From: an uncultured Dorea sp.
GTDB lineage: Bacteria > Bacillota > Clostridia > Lachnospirales > Lachnospiraceae
DNA length: 27,154 nucleotides
Reading direction: 5' to 3'
NCBI GenBank assembly: GCA_910587575.1
Contig: CAJULU010000024.1
Span: 1 to 27,154 of the forward strand
A program made the position numbers and the translations under genes. Shown in pieces: positions 14,572 to 21,979 of the stretch (its first letter is position 1; each line of letters begins with the position of its first letter). A model generated the notes under the pieces. That model worked only from the letters and a program-made list of their open reading frames with translations. It ran no database searches and was not told where the DNA came from.

Positions 14572-16011
14572 CTAAACCGATCCATGTTTTTTCATCGGAC
14601 GGTCTTCTCTCTTCGTGAACAGCATCTCGAATGCCCCGATCACGTATTTTCTCGTCTCAGAAGGTTCGATCATGGTATCCACATAGCCTCTTCTTGCAGC
14701 GGATAACGGGCTTGACTGCAGTTTCCTGTACTCTGCGGTTTTCTCTTTCAGCGTGTCTGCATCTGCTCCTGCATACATAATCTTAGCCGCAAGGTCTGCT
14801 TCCATCATACCAATCTCTGCCGTCGGCCATGCATATACCATGTCTGCGCCCACAGACTTGCTGTTCATGGTAACATATGCGCTTCCATATGCCTTTCCGA
14901 CCACCACATTCACCTTCGGCACCGTGGCATTGGCAAATGCGTAGGTAAGCTTCGCCGCTTCCCTTGCAAGATTCTTCTCGTCGTACTCAGAGGCTGCAAA
15001 TCCCGTCACATTGGTAAGGGTCAGAACCGGAATGTTGAATGCATCGCAGAAGTTCACAAACTCTGCCGCCTTCTTCGCCCCATCTGCAGATAAAGAGCCG
15101 TCAAACTGATCCGTCACTTCTGACTCTTCATTATAAACCTTGGAACGGTTGGCAGCTGCACCCACAGTCATTCCGTTCAGACGGATAAATCCCGTTACCA
15201 TGTCCTTCGCAAAATTCCTCTTCGTCTCGAAGAATACATTGTCATCCGCAATCATGGAAAGCGCAATGGACGTATCCTCTGATGCATTCTCGATTCCCTC
15301 ACAGAGGCGGTTCAGGCTGTCCGTACAATCTTCGTAGGCTCCGTTCTCCTCGTTATTGCCTGGAATCATACATACCAGAGAGCGGATATTGGCCAGAATC
15401 TCTTCCTCTGTTCCGATATCATCCACAAGCCCTGCTTCTTCACTCTGATACTTCGCAGAAGAGGTATCCAGCTTAGAAACATGATTGCCTGGAAGGGCAT
15501 TGGGGGAATTCACGAACAGCTTCGCCTTGGAAGCTTCCATAAACGTGAAGTCTGTCAGCGCCGGAATCACGGAAAGCCCGCCGCCGCATGTCCCAAAAAT
15601 CGCTGTAATCTGTGGGATTACCCCGGAAGCCATGGTCTGTTTCAGATAAAGATTCCCAAATGCATGGAGCGCATCTGTTGCCTCCTGAAGCCTTAACCCT
15701 GCACAGTCTACAAGGCCGATTACCGGAGCGCCCATCTTCATCGCCATATCATAGATGTTCACAATCTTCTTTGCATGCATCTCGCCGACCGCCCCGTTCA
15801 GAACGGACACATCCTGGCTATACACATACACCAAATTCCCATCAATCACTCCATAGCCGGTGATTACGCCATCGGCAGGAGTCTCTTTTTCCTGCATGTT
15901 GAAATCCGTGGTTCTGGCCGTAACCGCCCCGCCAATCTCAACAAAGCTTCCTGCATCAAGTAAAGCGGTAACTCTGCTGCTTGCTGCACTTTCTGTTGCC
16001 ATGTTGCCCAT
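14572..16011 (-). CDS. MmdA/12S-type acyl-CoA carboxyltransferase
   Basis: This protein of 479 residues belongs to the carboxyl transferase family (PccB, MmdA, transcarboxylase 12S), with two crotonase-like halves. The first half shows SQDVSVLNGAVGEMHAKKI, GLVDCAGLRLQEA and FGTCGGGLSVIPALTDF. The second shows LTLTNVTGFAASEYDEKN, ATVPKVNVVVGKAYGSAYV and AWPTAEIGMM. The oxyanion-hole motifs deviate from textbook MmdA (GARIQEG and GPCAGGAVYSPAL), so the acyl-CoA substrate is not certain; methylmalonyl-CoA is the best guess. A longer frame opens at 16089, but GGAGGG lies 7 nt before the ATG at 16011 and family alignment begins there. First gene of the cluster. Confidence 0.85.
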   Translation of the reverse strand: MGNMATESAASSRVTALLDAGSFVEIGGAVTARTTDFNMQEKETPADGVITGYGVIDGNLVYVYSQDVSVLNGAVGEMHAKKIVNIYDMAMKMGAPVIGLVDCAGLRLQEATDALHAFGNLYLKQTMASGVIPQITAIFGTCGGGLSVIPALTDFTFMEASKAKLFVNSPNALPGNHVSKLDTSSAKYQSEEAGLVDDIGTEEEILANIRSLVCMIPGNNEENGAYEDCTDSLNRLCEGIENASEDTSIALSMIADDNVFFETKRNFAKDMVTGFIRLNGMTVGAAANRSKVYNEESEVTDQFDGSLSADGAKKAAEFVNFCDAFNIPVLTLTNVTGFAASEYDEKNLAREAAKLTYAFANATVPKVNVVVGKAYGSAYVTMNSKSVGADMVYAWPTAEIGMMEADLAAKIMYAGADADTLKEKTAEYRKLQSSPLSAARRGYVDTMIEPSETRKYVIGAFEMLFTKREDRPMKKHGSV

Positions 16012-16093
16012 AGTCAAGCCCTCCATTTTCTTACATATTAAATAGGTTCCGCTCATAGCATGAAAAAAGCAAAACCAAATTTTTGCCAATTAT

Positions 16094-16122
16094 ATTATAT
16101 CCCTTTTGTCCGGTTACTGCAA
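16094..16122 (-). promoter_or_regulatory. Promoter of the decarboxylase cluster
   Basis: Minus-strand TTGCAG (16117-16122) and a perfect TATAAT (16094-16099) are 17 bp apart. It lies about 80 bp before the mmdA-like start and just after the YcxB-like stop, so the five genes down to oadA can form one transcript. Confidence 0.85.
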
Positions 16123-16142
16123 CATTTTTCCCTATTCTCATT

Positions 16143-16751
16143 CTATAATTTCTTAATCTTCCCTCCGGCTCCCTGGCACCTTTTCAGCAGAAACTCTTTC
16201 AGTTCTTCCATATCCCCCTCCACAAGAGCCTCCTTAGGAAAACCGATCAGGGCTCTTGGACTTCCCATTGTGTCTTTATCCTTCCTAATCACCAGGCCAA
16301 AGCCCCGTTCTGTCTCCAGCAGGCGCAGTACCTGTCCGTATTCGAACGCACGCTTCTTAATCTTCGTCACGCTTTCAAAGCGGTCCTCATAAAAGTCAAT
16401 CTGGGAAACAACCGCCTCCCCGTTCTTTGCCTTCCGGTATCTGTACATCTCCTGTGCATCCCCGGCAGCCGTGGCACGTACTGCTTTTCTCCAGACCGTC
16501 CGGTTAAGAAACATTGCCGCAGCCGTTAATGCTGCCCAGGAAATCAGATATTTCACCAGGAAAAATAACAGTCCGGACAGCGTACCTTTGCCCGGATCTC
16601 CATAGAGGAAGTTCAGCGCCAGTACCAGGATCCCCGCCCCAACGGCAACCACTTTCATGGTCAGTTCACTGTTATCTGCGTCATACAGTTCGCAGACCGC
16701 CTCCAGCGTCTCTTCTGTCTCCTTATATACTACACGGTAATGATATGCCAT
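16143..16751 (-). CDS. YcxB-like membrane protein of unknown function
   Basis: About 202 residues. The N-terminal part (MAYHYRVVYKETEETLEAVC) is soluble, two hydrophobic segments follow (about residues 35-50 and 57-78), and the C-terminal half (IDFYEDRFESVTKIKKRAFEYGQVLRLLET...) resembles the YcxB/PH-like domain. The order matches YcxB-family proteins of Firmicutes, which have no defined function. The ATG at 16751 is preferred because GGAAGGA lies 9 nt before it; an ATG six codons further upstream has no such site. It lies alone between the candidate RNA and the decarboxylase promoter. Confidence 0.6.
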   Translation of the reverse strand: MAYHYRVVYKETEETLEAVCELYDADNSELTMKVVAVGAGILVLALNFLYGDPGKGTLSGLLFFLVKYLISWAALTAAAMFLNRTVWRKAVRATAAGDAQEMYRYRKAKNGEAVVSQIDFYEDRFESVTKIKKRAFEYGQVLRLLETERGFGLVIRKDKDTMGSPRALIGFPKEALVEGDMEELKEFLLKRCQGAGGKIKKL

Positions 16752-16808
16752 AGATCTTTTTCCTTCCATTCATTCAGTTAGTCCTGGGACACACCTGTCC
16801 CGTTTCAT

Positions 16809-16906
16809 AAAAAGCGGGGGTACCGCTCAATAGCCAGCCACTCTGACTATCTTACGATACCCCTACGATCCCTTATCGGACACAGTTCACCCGCCCGAAG
16901 GGCATG
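16809..16906 (-). ncRNA. Candidate structured RNA or attenuator before ycxB-like gene
   Basis: On the minus strand, in order: GCCC/GGGC (16893-16903), CGAT/ATCG (16866-16878), an 8-bp stem ATAGTCAG/CTGGCTAT (16830-16850), then AGCGG/CCGCT (16813-16827) followed by five T (16809-16813). GGGGTA (16858-16863 in complement) can pair with TACCCC in the loop of the last hairpin (16817-16822), giving a pseudoknot or an alternative to the terminator. A promoter lies directly upstream. I cannot match it to a known riboswitch class. It could also be only the terminator region of the POT transporter gene. Confidence 0.4.
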
Positions 16907-16912
16907 TATTAC

Positions 16913-16940
16913 AGTATACCCTTGGGTATGCTTATGTAAA
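16913..16940 (-). promoter_or_regulatory. Promoter with palindrome in the spacer
   Basis: Minus-strand TTTACA (16935-16940) and TATACT (16913-16918) are 16 bp apart. The 14-bp palindrome ATACCCTTGGGTAT (16916-16929) fills the spacer and touches the -10 box. Such a site resembles operators of CsoR-type regulators in base pattern, but it is shorter than usual and no such gene is nearby. It would drive the candidate RNA and the YcxB-like gene. Confidence 0.5.
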
Positions 16941-16958
16941 CAGATGTATAAACAGAGA

Positions 16959-18308
16959 TTATTCTCCTTCAACCATCTTATCAACCTTGCCGGAGAATGC
17001 GAACATGATTACTCCGCAGGCGATGATAACAACTGCAACTCCGCCGTAGCCCTTGATGAAATCAATCTTGGACAGCCAGTTGTACAGCATTGCGCTTCCC
17101 TTGGAAGCAAAGAAGATTGCCAGCGGCCAGATACCAAGCAGTGTTCCAAGAAGCTTCTTCGGCGCATACTTGCTGATAAATGAATTCCCCAGAGGCGAGA
17201 AGATAACTTCACCCACTGTCATAAATACTGCCGCAAGTACGATAATCCAGATACCTACCGGATCCTTGGTTCCTGAACCTGCAAGAATCGCTGCAAATAC
17301 CATCGTTGCCGGGGTAAGACCCAGAATAATGATACCAAGAGCCGTCTTCTTAAACATACCCAGGTCTCCCTGCGGACGCTGTCTTAACTTCGCCCAGATT
17401 CCTGCAAATACCGGACAAAGAAGAATACAGAGCAGACCGTTCATGGAATCAAACCAGGCCGTCGGCATGGTAAAGGAACCGATATTCCAGTTCGCCCAGC
17501 CAAGACCAGCCTCGCTGGTAGGACCGAATTCGAAGTACACCGGATTGTATACCATGTACCAGATCAGCCAGAAAATACCGGAAAATGCCGTTACGATCAG
17601 GATTGCAACAACGCGGTTCTTCTCAAGCTTTGTAAGAGGAGCCGTATCCTTCTCAGCATTTTCAACATTCTCTACACGGTTATCAACAAGGAATGGCTTC
17701 TTTCCGGCATCGCCGAAGAACTTCATTCCGAACATCCACCATGCACAGTCAACAAACAGTGCGATTGCACATACAAGGAATAACATACGATATCCTGCCA
17801 CACCTGCGAGAAGGGAAAGGAACGTTGTACCACAGAAAGAACCAATGTTTACAAACGTATACTGCAGACTGAATACAGTGTCCAGTTCATCCTCATCAGC
17901 AAGCGGGAACAGACGTCCGTTGATACCGGATACATTTCCTTTGAAGAAACCGGTACCGACTGCAACAAGAATAACCATTGCCCAGATCATTCCGATTCCG
18001 TTGGCTTTCCATGCACACAGATAACCCAGACCCATTAAGATCTCCCCAACCGGAACAAGAAGACGGGGGCTGATCCAGCGGTCGGCAATATATCCGCCAA
18101 TGATCGGCGTGATGTAAGTAAGCGCCACCAGATTCGCTGCCATCGTTGTTGCCACAGACTTATCCATTCCAAGTCCGCCCTTCACTGCCTCTGCGGCAAT
18201 GAAAATCGTGAGTCCCCACTTGGCAGCGTAGTATGCAAGCCGTTCAAACGTGAAAGAAAGGCAACATACATAAAAGCCGAATGGAAAACTCTTCTTCGTT
18301 TTTTCCAT
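16959..18308 (-). CDS. POT/PTR2-family proton-coupled peptide transporter
   Basis: This 449-residue membrane transporter of the major facilitator superfamily has the POT signature near the start (FPFGFYVCCLSFTFERLAYYAA, the ERxxYY region) and then PIIGGYIADRW for the loop between helices 2 and 3. About 12 or more hydrophobic segments are visible. The family imports di- and tripeptides. The reading frame is open from 18392, but GGAGGGTGAAACTT precedes the ATG at 18308, where the conserved N-terminus also begins. It has its own promoter and stands alone. With the nearby Xaa-Pro aminopeptidase it suggests peptide use, although that gene is not in its operon. Confidence 0.88.
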   Translation of the reverse strand: MEKTKKSFPFGFYVCCLSFTFERLAYYAAKWGLTIFIAAEAVKGGLGMDKSVATTMAANLVALTYITPIIGGYIADRWISPRLLVPVGEILMGLGYLCAWKANGIGMIWAMVILVAVGTGFFKGNVSGINGRLFPLADEDELDTVFSLQYTFVNIGSFCGTTFLSLLAGVAGYRMLFLVCAIALFVDCAWWMFGMKFFGDAGKKPFLVDNRVENVENAEKDTAPLTKLEKNRVVAILIVTAFSGIFWLIWYMVYNPVYFEFGPTSEAGLGWANWNIGSFTMPTAWFDSMNGLLCILLCPVFAGIWAKLRQRPQGDLGMFKKTALGIIILGLTPATMVFAAILAGSGTKDPVGIWIIVLAAVFMTVGEVIFSPLGNSFISKYAPKKLLGTLLGIWPLAIFFASKGSAMLYNWLSKIDFIKGYGGVAVVIIACGVIMFAFSGKVDKMVEGE

Positions 18309-18382
18309 AAGTTTCACCCTCCAATGATAAAATTTGCTTTCGTTTGGCAAAACATCACAAACTAAAGCTTTCAGTACCATAT

Positions 18383-18411
18383 ATAATAACACGATATGAC
18401 CAAAAAGACAA
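18383..18411 (-). promoter_or_regulatory. Promoter of the POT transporter
   Basis: Minus-strand TTGTCT (18406-18411) and TATTAT (18383-18388) are 17 bp apart, giving a leader of about 70 nt to the ATG at 18308. Confidence 0.75.
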
Positions 18412-18457
18412 TATAAACTTTTAAGAAAAGTTTAAGCATTTCGAAAAAAGTTTATAT
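18411..18457. promoter_or_regulatory. AT-rich inverted repeats abutting the POT promoter, CodY-like
   Basis: Outer perfect 12-bp arms ATATAAACTTTT (18411-18422) and AAAAGTTTATAT (18446-18457) start at the -35 box. Within them ACTTTTAAGAAAAGT (18417-18431) matches the CodY consensus AATTTTCWGAAAATT at 12 of 15 positions. CodY control of peptide uptake is common in Firmicutes, so this is plausible but unproven. The T-rich stretch may also serve as 3' end of the ABC ATPase gene. Confidence 0.4.
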
Positions 18458-18481
18458 TTTTTTTATAATATTCCTTTTCCC

Positions 18482-19231
18482 CTACAGATCTGCCATACGT
18501 CCCAGAATCTGCTGATAGAACTGTTCCTGGCTCTGACTGCGTTCCAGCACGTCCAGGATCAGACCATCCTTAAGAAACAGGATCCGGCTGCAGTTGCTTG
18601 CCACCTGCGGGTCATGCGTGACCATAACAATGGTTTTTTTGTACTCCTGATAGATCCGGTTCAGCGCCTCAATCACAATCTTCCCCGATTTGGAGTCCAG
18701 GTTGCCCGTCGGTTCGTCCGCCAGAATCAGATCCGGTTCGTTGATCAGAGCACGGCAGATGGCAACCCTCTGCCGTTCTCCGCCGGACAGCTCGTAAGGA
18801 TATTTCCGGATCAGATGGTCAATCCGGAAATGCTCTGCATGCTCCCTGGCACTGGCAAAACACTTCTCCTCCTCTGCCTTATCCAGAATCATGGGGAGCA
18901 TGATATTCTCCTCCACGGTCAGGCTGTCCATCAGATAAAAATCCTGAAAAACAAATCCCATCTCCCGTCGGCGGATGTCCGCCAGCTCATCCAGCCACAG
19001 TTCCGTTACTTTTTTTTCTTTAAAATACAGTCTGCCCCCTGTGGGACGGTCAATCAGCCCCAGCAGTTTTAACAGGGTCGTCTTTCCGCAGCCGGACTTT
19101 CCCATGATTCCCACGAACTCGTTTTCCTCAATCTGGAAGTCCAGCCCCTTTAATACCTTGACCACGCCGTCTTCCGCCGTGGGAAGCCGGTAATTGCGCA
19201 CCAGTTCTTCTGCCTTTAATATACTGCCCAT
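18482..19231 (-). CDS. ABC transporter ATP-binding protein (LolD/BceA type)
   Basis: This 249-residue ATPase has Walker A GKSGCGKT (residues 44-51), Q-loop Gln96 (VFQDFYL), signature LSGGERQR (148-155), Walker B LILADEP (168-174) and switch His206 (VTHD). The sequence is of the MacB/LolD/BceA group, which pairs with FtsX-type permeases rather than canonical import permeases. The ATG follows the permease stop by only 2 bp, so the two genes form a pair. Members export or sense antimicrobial peptides, or act on envelope lipoproteins. No two-component system is beside it, so peptide-antibiotic resistance is a guess. Confidence 0.93.
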   Translation of the reverse strand: MGSILKAEELVRNYRLPTAEDGVVKVLKGLDFQIEENEFVGIMGKSGCGKTTLLKLLGLIDRPTGGRLYFKEKKVTELWLDELADIRRREMGFVFQDFYLMDSLTVEENIMLPMILDKAEEEKCFASAREHAEHFRIDHLIRKYPYELSGGERQRVAICRALINEPDLILADEPTGNLDSKSGKIVIEALNRIYQEYKKTIVMVTHDPQVASNCSRILFLKDGLILDVLERSQSQEQFYQQILGRMADL

Positions 19232-19233
19232 GC

Positions 19234-21894
19234 CTACACCTCACCTGCCGTTTTCTCAATCTGCCGGATATTCCGCTCCGTCAGAAGCCATACCATGATA
19301 CCAAACACTGCCATTTCACATACTGCCGAAGGAATCAGCCATGTAAGAAACTTCCCTGCATCAGCAGGCTCATAAAGCCTGGCCATGATGCTGCCATGCG
19401 AAAGCCCTGCACTTAAGATTCCTGCCACAAGTACCGTCAGAATATAGTACACTCTCATTTCACTTCTCAGAAGCGCAACCCGCTGTGCCTTTTTCATGCC
19501 CATACAGTCAAGAAACTGTGCCCTGCGGATATTTCCCTTTTTCTCTGTCATCATCTTAATTCCAAGAAGCAGTATGGATGCGATAAAAAATGCAATTGCA
19601 AGCAGCGCCGCCATGGTCTTCCGCATCCGCAGTTCTGCGTCCGCGCGCTCCTTTACCTCAGTCTTCAGATAATAACTTTTCACTTTGGAATCGTACCTGT
19701 CCTCCTGCCGGTGACGTTCTTTAAACGCAGTAAATTCCGGCTCCAGCCCTGCCAGCGCCTTCTCGTCTGCATGAACCAGCACCAGTTTCGTCGGGCCCTG
19801 GTTCGGCTCAACCCCCTCCAGACGCATCTGTGACGGAGTCTGGATCTCTCCCGTAAAAGGATTCGTCACCTTCCACTCATCCTTCGCCTTTTCAAAATAT
19901 GCATCGGAAAATACTACCAGATTCTCCCGCTCTCCCTGGCACATCACTCCGGTCAGACTATTGGTCTCCTCGCCTGCTATCTGCCGCACATAATAAGAAG
20001 TCACGGTCAGAGAATGGGCGAATTCAGCCGGAAAATTATCCGGGCTGTATCTCTCGCACACAGGCCCTGTATAGAGAACCGGCGTTTCCATGGGAACATA
20101 ATTATCATAGTAATCCAGAGGCTTTGCCTCTGTTCCCAGATCCTGCTGATGTACAATATAGATCTTCTCCCCGCCGGCATCTAACCCCAGATCTTTCTCA
20201 TGGTAAGCCGGATCCCGCAGTTTTTTCAGCTGATGGTAGGTCGATTCGGAAATCCCGATATTCTGGCTGCCGATTCCCGCCGTATCCGACTCGCTTCCCG
20301 ATACCCGTACCATGGGGTACACCTCTGTCTCTGCTCCTTTTGTCTTCTGCAGCTTCTGAATGAATGCCTCTTCTTCCTCACCTTCCCCGGCAATCAGCAC
20401 CAGGTCATAGGGAAACAGGGCCTCTGTATCCGTTACCAGATGAGCGGAGAAGAACTGCACGCCGAAAAGGGCGATGATACAGGTCTGCAGCACGCAGAGT
20501 CCGAAAATATACCACACCGCACTTCTGGACCGGTGGTAAAAGGGATGGTGTTTTAACAGCTTTGCCAGCGCACCCTTTCTCTTTTTCCGGTGAATCAGAT
20601 ATCCCGCAATCCCATACCTGAGGACCAGATAGACGCCAAGGAAACAGTTCAGTACCCATTCTGCGTCTTCTGCATTTACGTTCTTCTGGTATTCTGTCAG
20701 CGCCGCCCAGACCAGATACATGCCCGCCGCCACAAACACAATGTGAAAATGCTTCGGAATCCTCTCCTTCATCATCTGAAGATCCGTCGAACTTCCCATA
20801 CGCAGCCCCACAAACAGGTCATGGGTCACAAAAAACGTCGCCAGATAAATCAGCAGCATGACCGGAACTGTTTTTACGAAGAGAAGGGGCGAAAACCATC
20901 CCGCAGGCCCGCCTGTGATTTTCCGAAACAGCGTTACCAGTATCACTCCCAGAACACCGCCGGCAATCAGAGAGACGGCGGCTCCGATACCAAGTTCCAG
21001 CCCCATGCAGGAATACATGGTCTTTGTACGGATTCCCAGAGTCTTGAACACCCCATATTCCGGAAGCCGCTTTCTCAGATAATAGAGAAGCAGAAGAACA
21101 AGCATCAGAAGACCGACCATCCCCAGCTCAACCAGCCCGCGGAACAGAATCTGTCCCGCACCTGCCGGATAACCGGTCTTATAGGTCATGTCCCCTTCCT
21201 TGATCAGCGACTGCATTCCGAATCCTGCCACCACGAAAGCGAACACCAGGCAGTTACAGGTAAGAAGCACGGAGTATTCTTTCAGATTTCCTACGAAATT
21301 CTTCCAGACTACAACAAAAAACAGACGGCTGTATTTCCCTGGAAAAGAAAGGCGCCTTTTCCGTTCTGCCTTTTCAAGCTTCTCCTTTTTCTCGTACTCG
21401 GCCCGATTCCCGACCTCTTTCTCCCAGATCTCGATCATCTTACGCCCGATACATTCCACTCCCGTAAGCAGCATAAGAAGGCCCGGATACAGGATTGCCT
21501 CAATCGGATTCGAACAGACCGTACCGATCATATACTCCCACATATTGACATAGGTGAATAAAATCGACATCAGAAGCGCCGCTACATTCACATGCCAGTC
21601 TTTTCCCCGTAACATGATGACCAGATATAGCACACATACTGCGGCAAACGCCAGATAGATACAGACACTCACCCAGAGCCCCATCTCATAGGACGGATCC
21701 GGCATAAGGCCGGCACGGGCTACAATACTCTCCGCCCCTTCCGTCTTCAGACACAGGGCAAAAGAGATCAGATTATAACGCTTCTCCCCGATCATGATCC
21801 AGGGATAACATAAAGCTGCAAAAACCAGCAGATACATAATCAGCGAAAAACGGCGCTGCAGGCGTCTCTGTTGGTCTGAAATCTCTTTTTCCAT
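19234..21894 (-). CDS. Large FtsX-type ABC transporter permease
   Basis: This protein of about 886 residues has two FtsX-like blocks. The first (about residues 185-380) follows three to four N-terminal helices. A long extracytoplasmic domain (about 490-780) follows, and the final block has three to four helices (around 780-880). The motif GVFKTLGIRTKTM after the first block and FLDCMGMKKAQRVALL in the last are the typical coupling segments facing the ATPase. It is longer than BceB (~650 residues) because of the four-helix N-terminal extension. A GTG at 21903 is in frame, but the ATG at 21894 has AGGAAG eight bases upstream and is preferred. It lies 85 bp after pepP, possibly in the same transcript. 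Confidence 0.85.
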   Translation of the reverse strand: MEKEISDQQRRLQRRFSLIMYLLVFAALCYPWIMIGEKRYNLISFALCLKTEGAESIVARAGLMPDPSYEMGLWVSVCIYLAFAAVCVLYLVIMLRGKDWHVNVAALLMSILFTYVNMWEYMIGTVCSNPIEAILYPGLLMLLTGVECIGRKMIEIWEKEVGNRAEYEKKEKLEKAERKRRLSFPGKYSRLFFVVVWKNFVGNLKEYSVLLTCNCLVFAFVVAGFGMQSLIKEGDMTYKTGYPAGAGQILFRGLVELGMVGLLMLVLLLLYYLRKRLPEYGVFKTLGIRTKTMYSCMGLELGIGAAVSLIAGGVLGVILVTLFRKITGGPAGWFSPLLFVKTVPVMLLIYLATFFVTHDLFVGLRMGSSTDLQMMKERIPKHFHIVFVAAGMYLVWAALTEYQKNVNAEDAEWVLNCFLGVYLVLRYGIAGYLIHRKKRKGALAKLLKHHPFYHRSRSAVWYIFGLCVLQTCIIALFGVQFFSAHLVTDTEALFPYDLVLIAGEGEEEEAFIQKLQKTKGAETEVYPMVRVSGSESDTAGIGSQNIGISESTYHQLKKLRDPAYHEKDLGLDAGGEKIYIVHQQDLGTEAKPLDYYDNYVPMETPVLYTGPVCERYSPDNFPAEFAHSLTVTSYYVRQIAGEETNSLTGVMCQGERENLVVFSDAYFEKAKDEWKVTNPFTGEIQTPSQMRLEGVEPNQGPTKLVLVHADEKALAGLEPEFTAFKERHRQEDRYDSKVKSYYLKTEVKERADAELRMRKTMAALLAIAFFIASILLLGIKMMTEKKGNIRRAQFLDCMGMKKAQRVALLRSEMRVYYILTVLVAGILSAGLSHGSIMARLYEPADAGKFLTWLIPSAVCEMAVFGIMVWLLTERNIRQIEKTAGEV

Positions 21895-21979
21895 CTTCCC
21901 CACTTCCTTTCTGACGAACTCCCCTCCCTATCCGATCAGAGTTCTTCTGCCTTACAGGCATGCTCTTTCGTCTTTCTAT

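Noticed and set aside
16801..16880. Possible tRNA or T-box (GGGGGTACCGCTC looks T-box-like)
   Set aside because: No cloverleaf can be drawn and the T-box core AGGGTGGNACCGCG is not present; downstream gene is not an aminoacyl-tRNA synthetase or amino-acid gene.
17053..18024. 323-residue open frame on the plus strand opposite the POT transporter
   Set aside because: Same reason: antisense of a membrane protein, no ribosome binding site and no recognisable motif.
20590..21561. 323-residue plus-strand open frame opposite the ABC permease
   Set aside because: His/Gln/Arg-rich composition typical of antisense frames; the permease frame on the other strand is continuous and motif-bearing.
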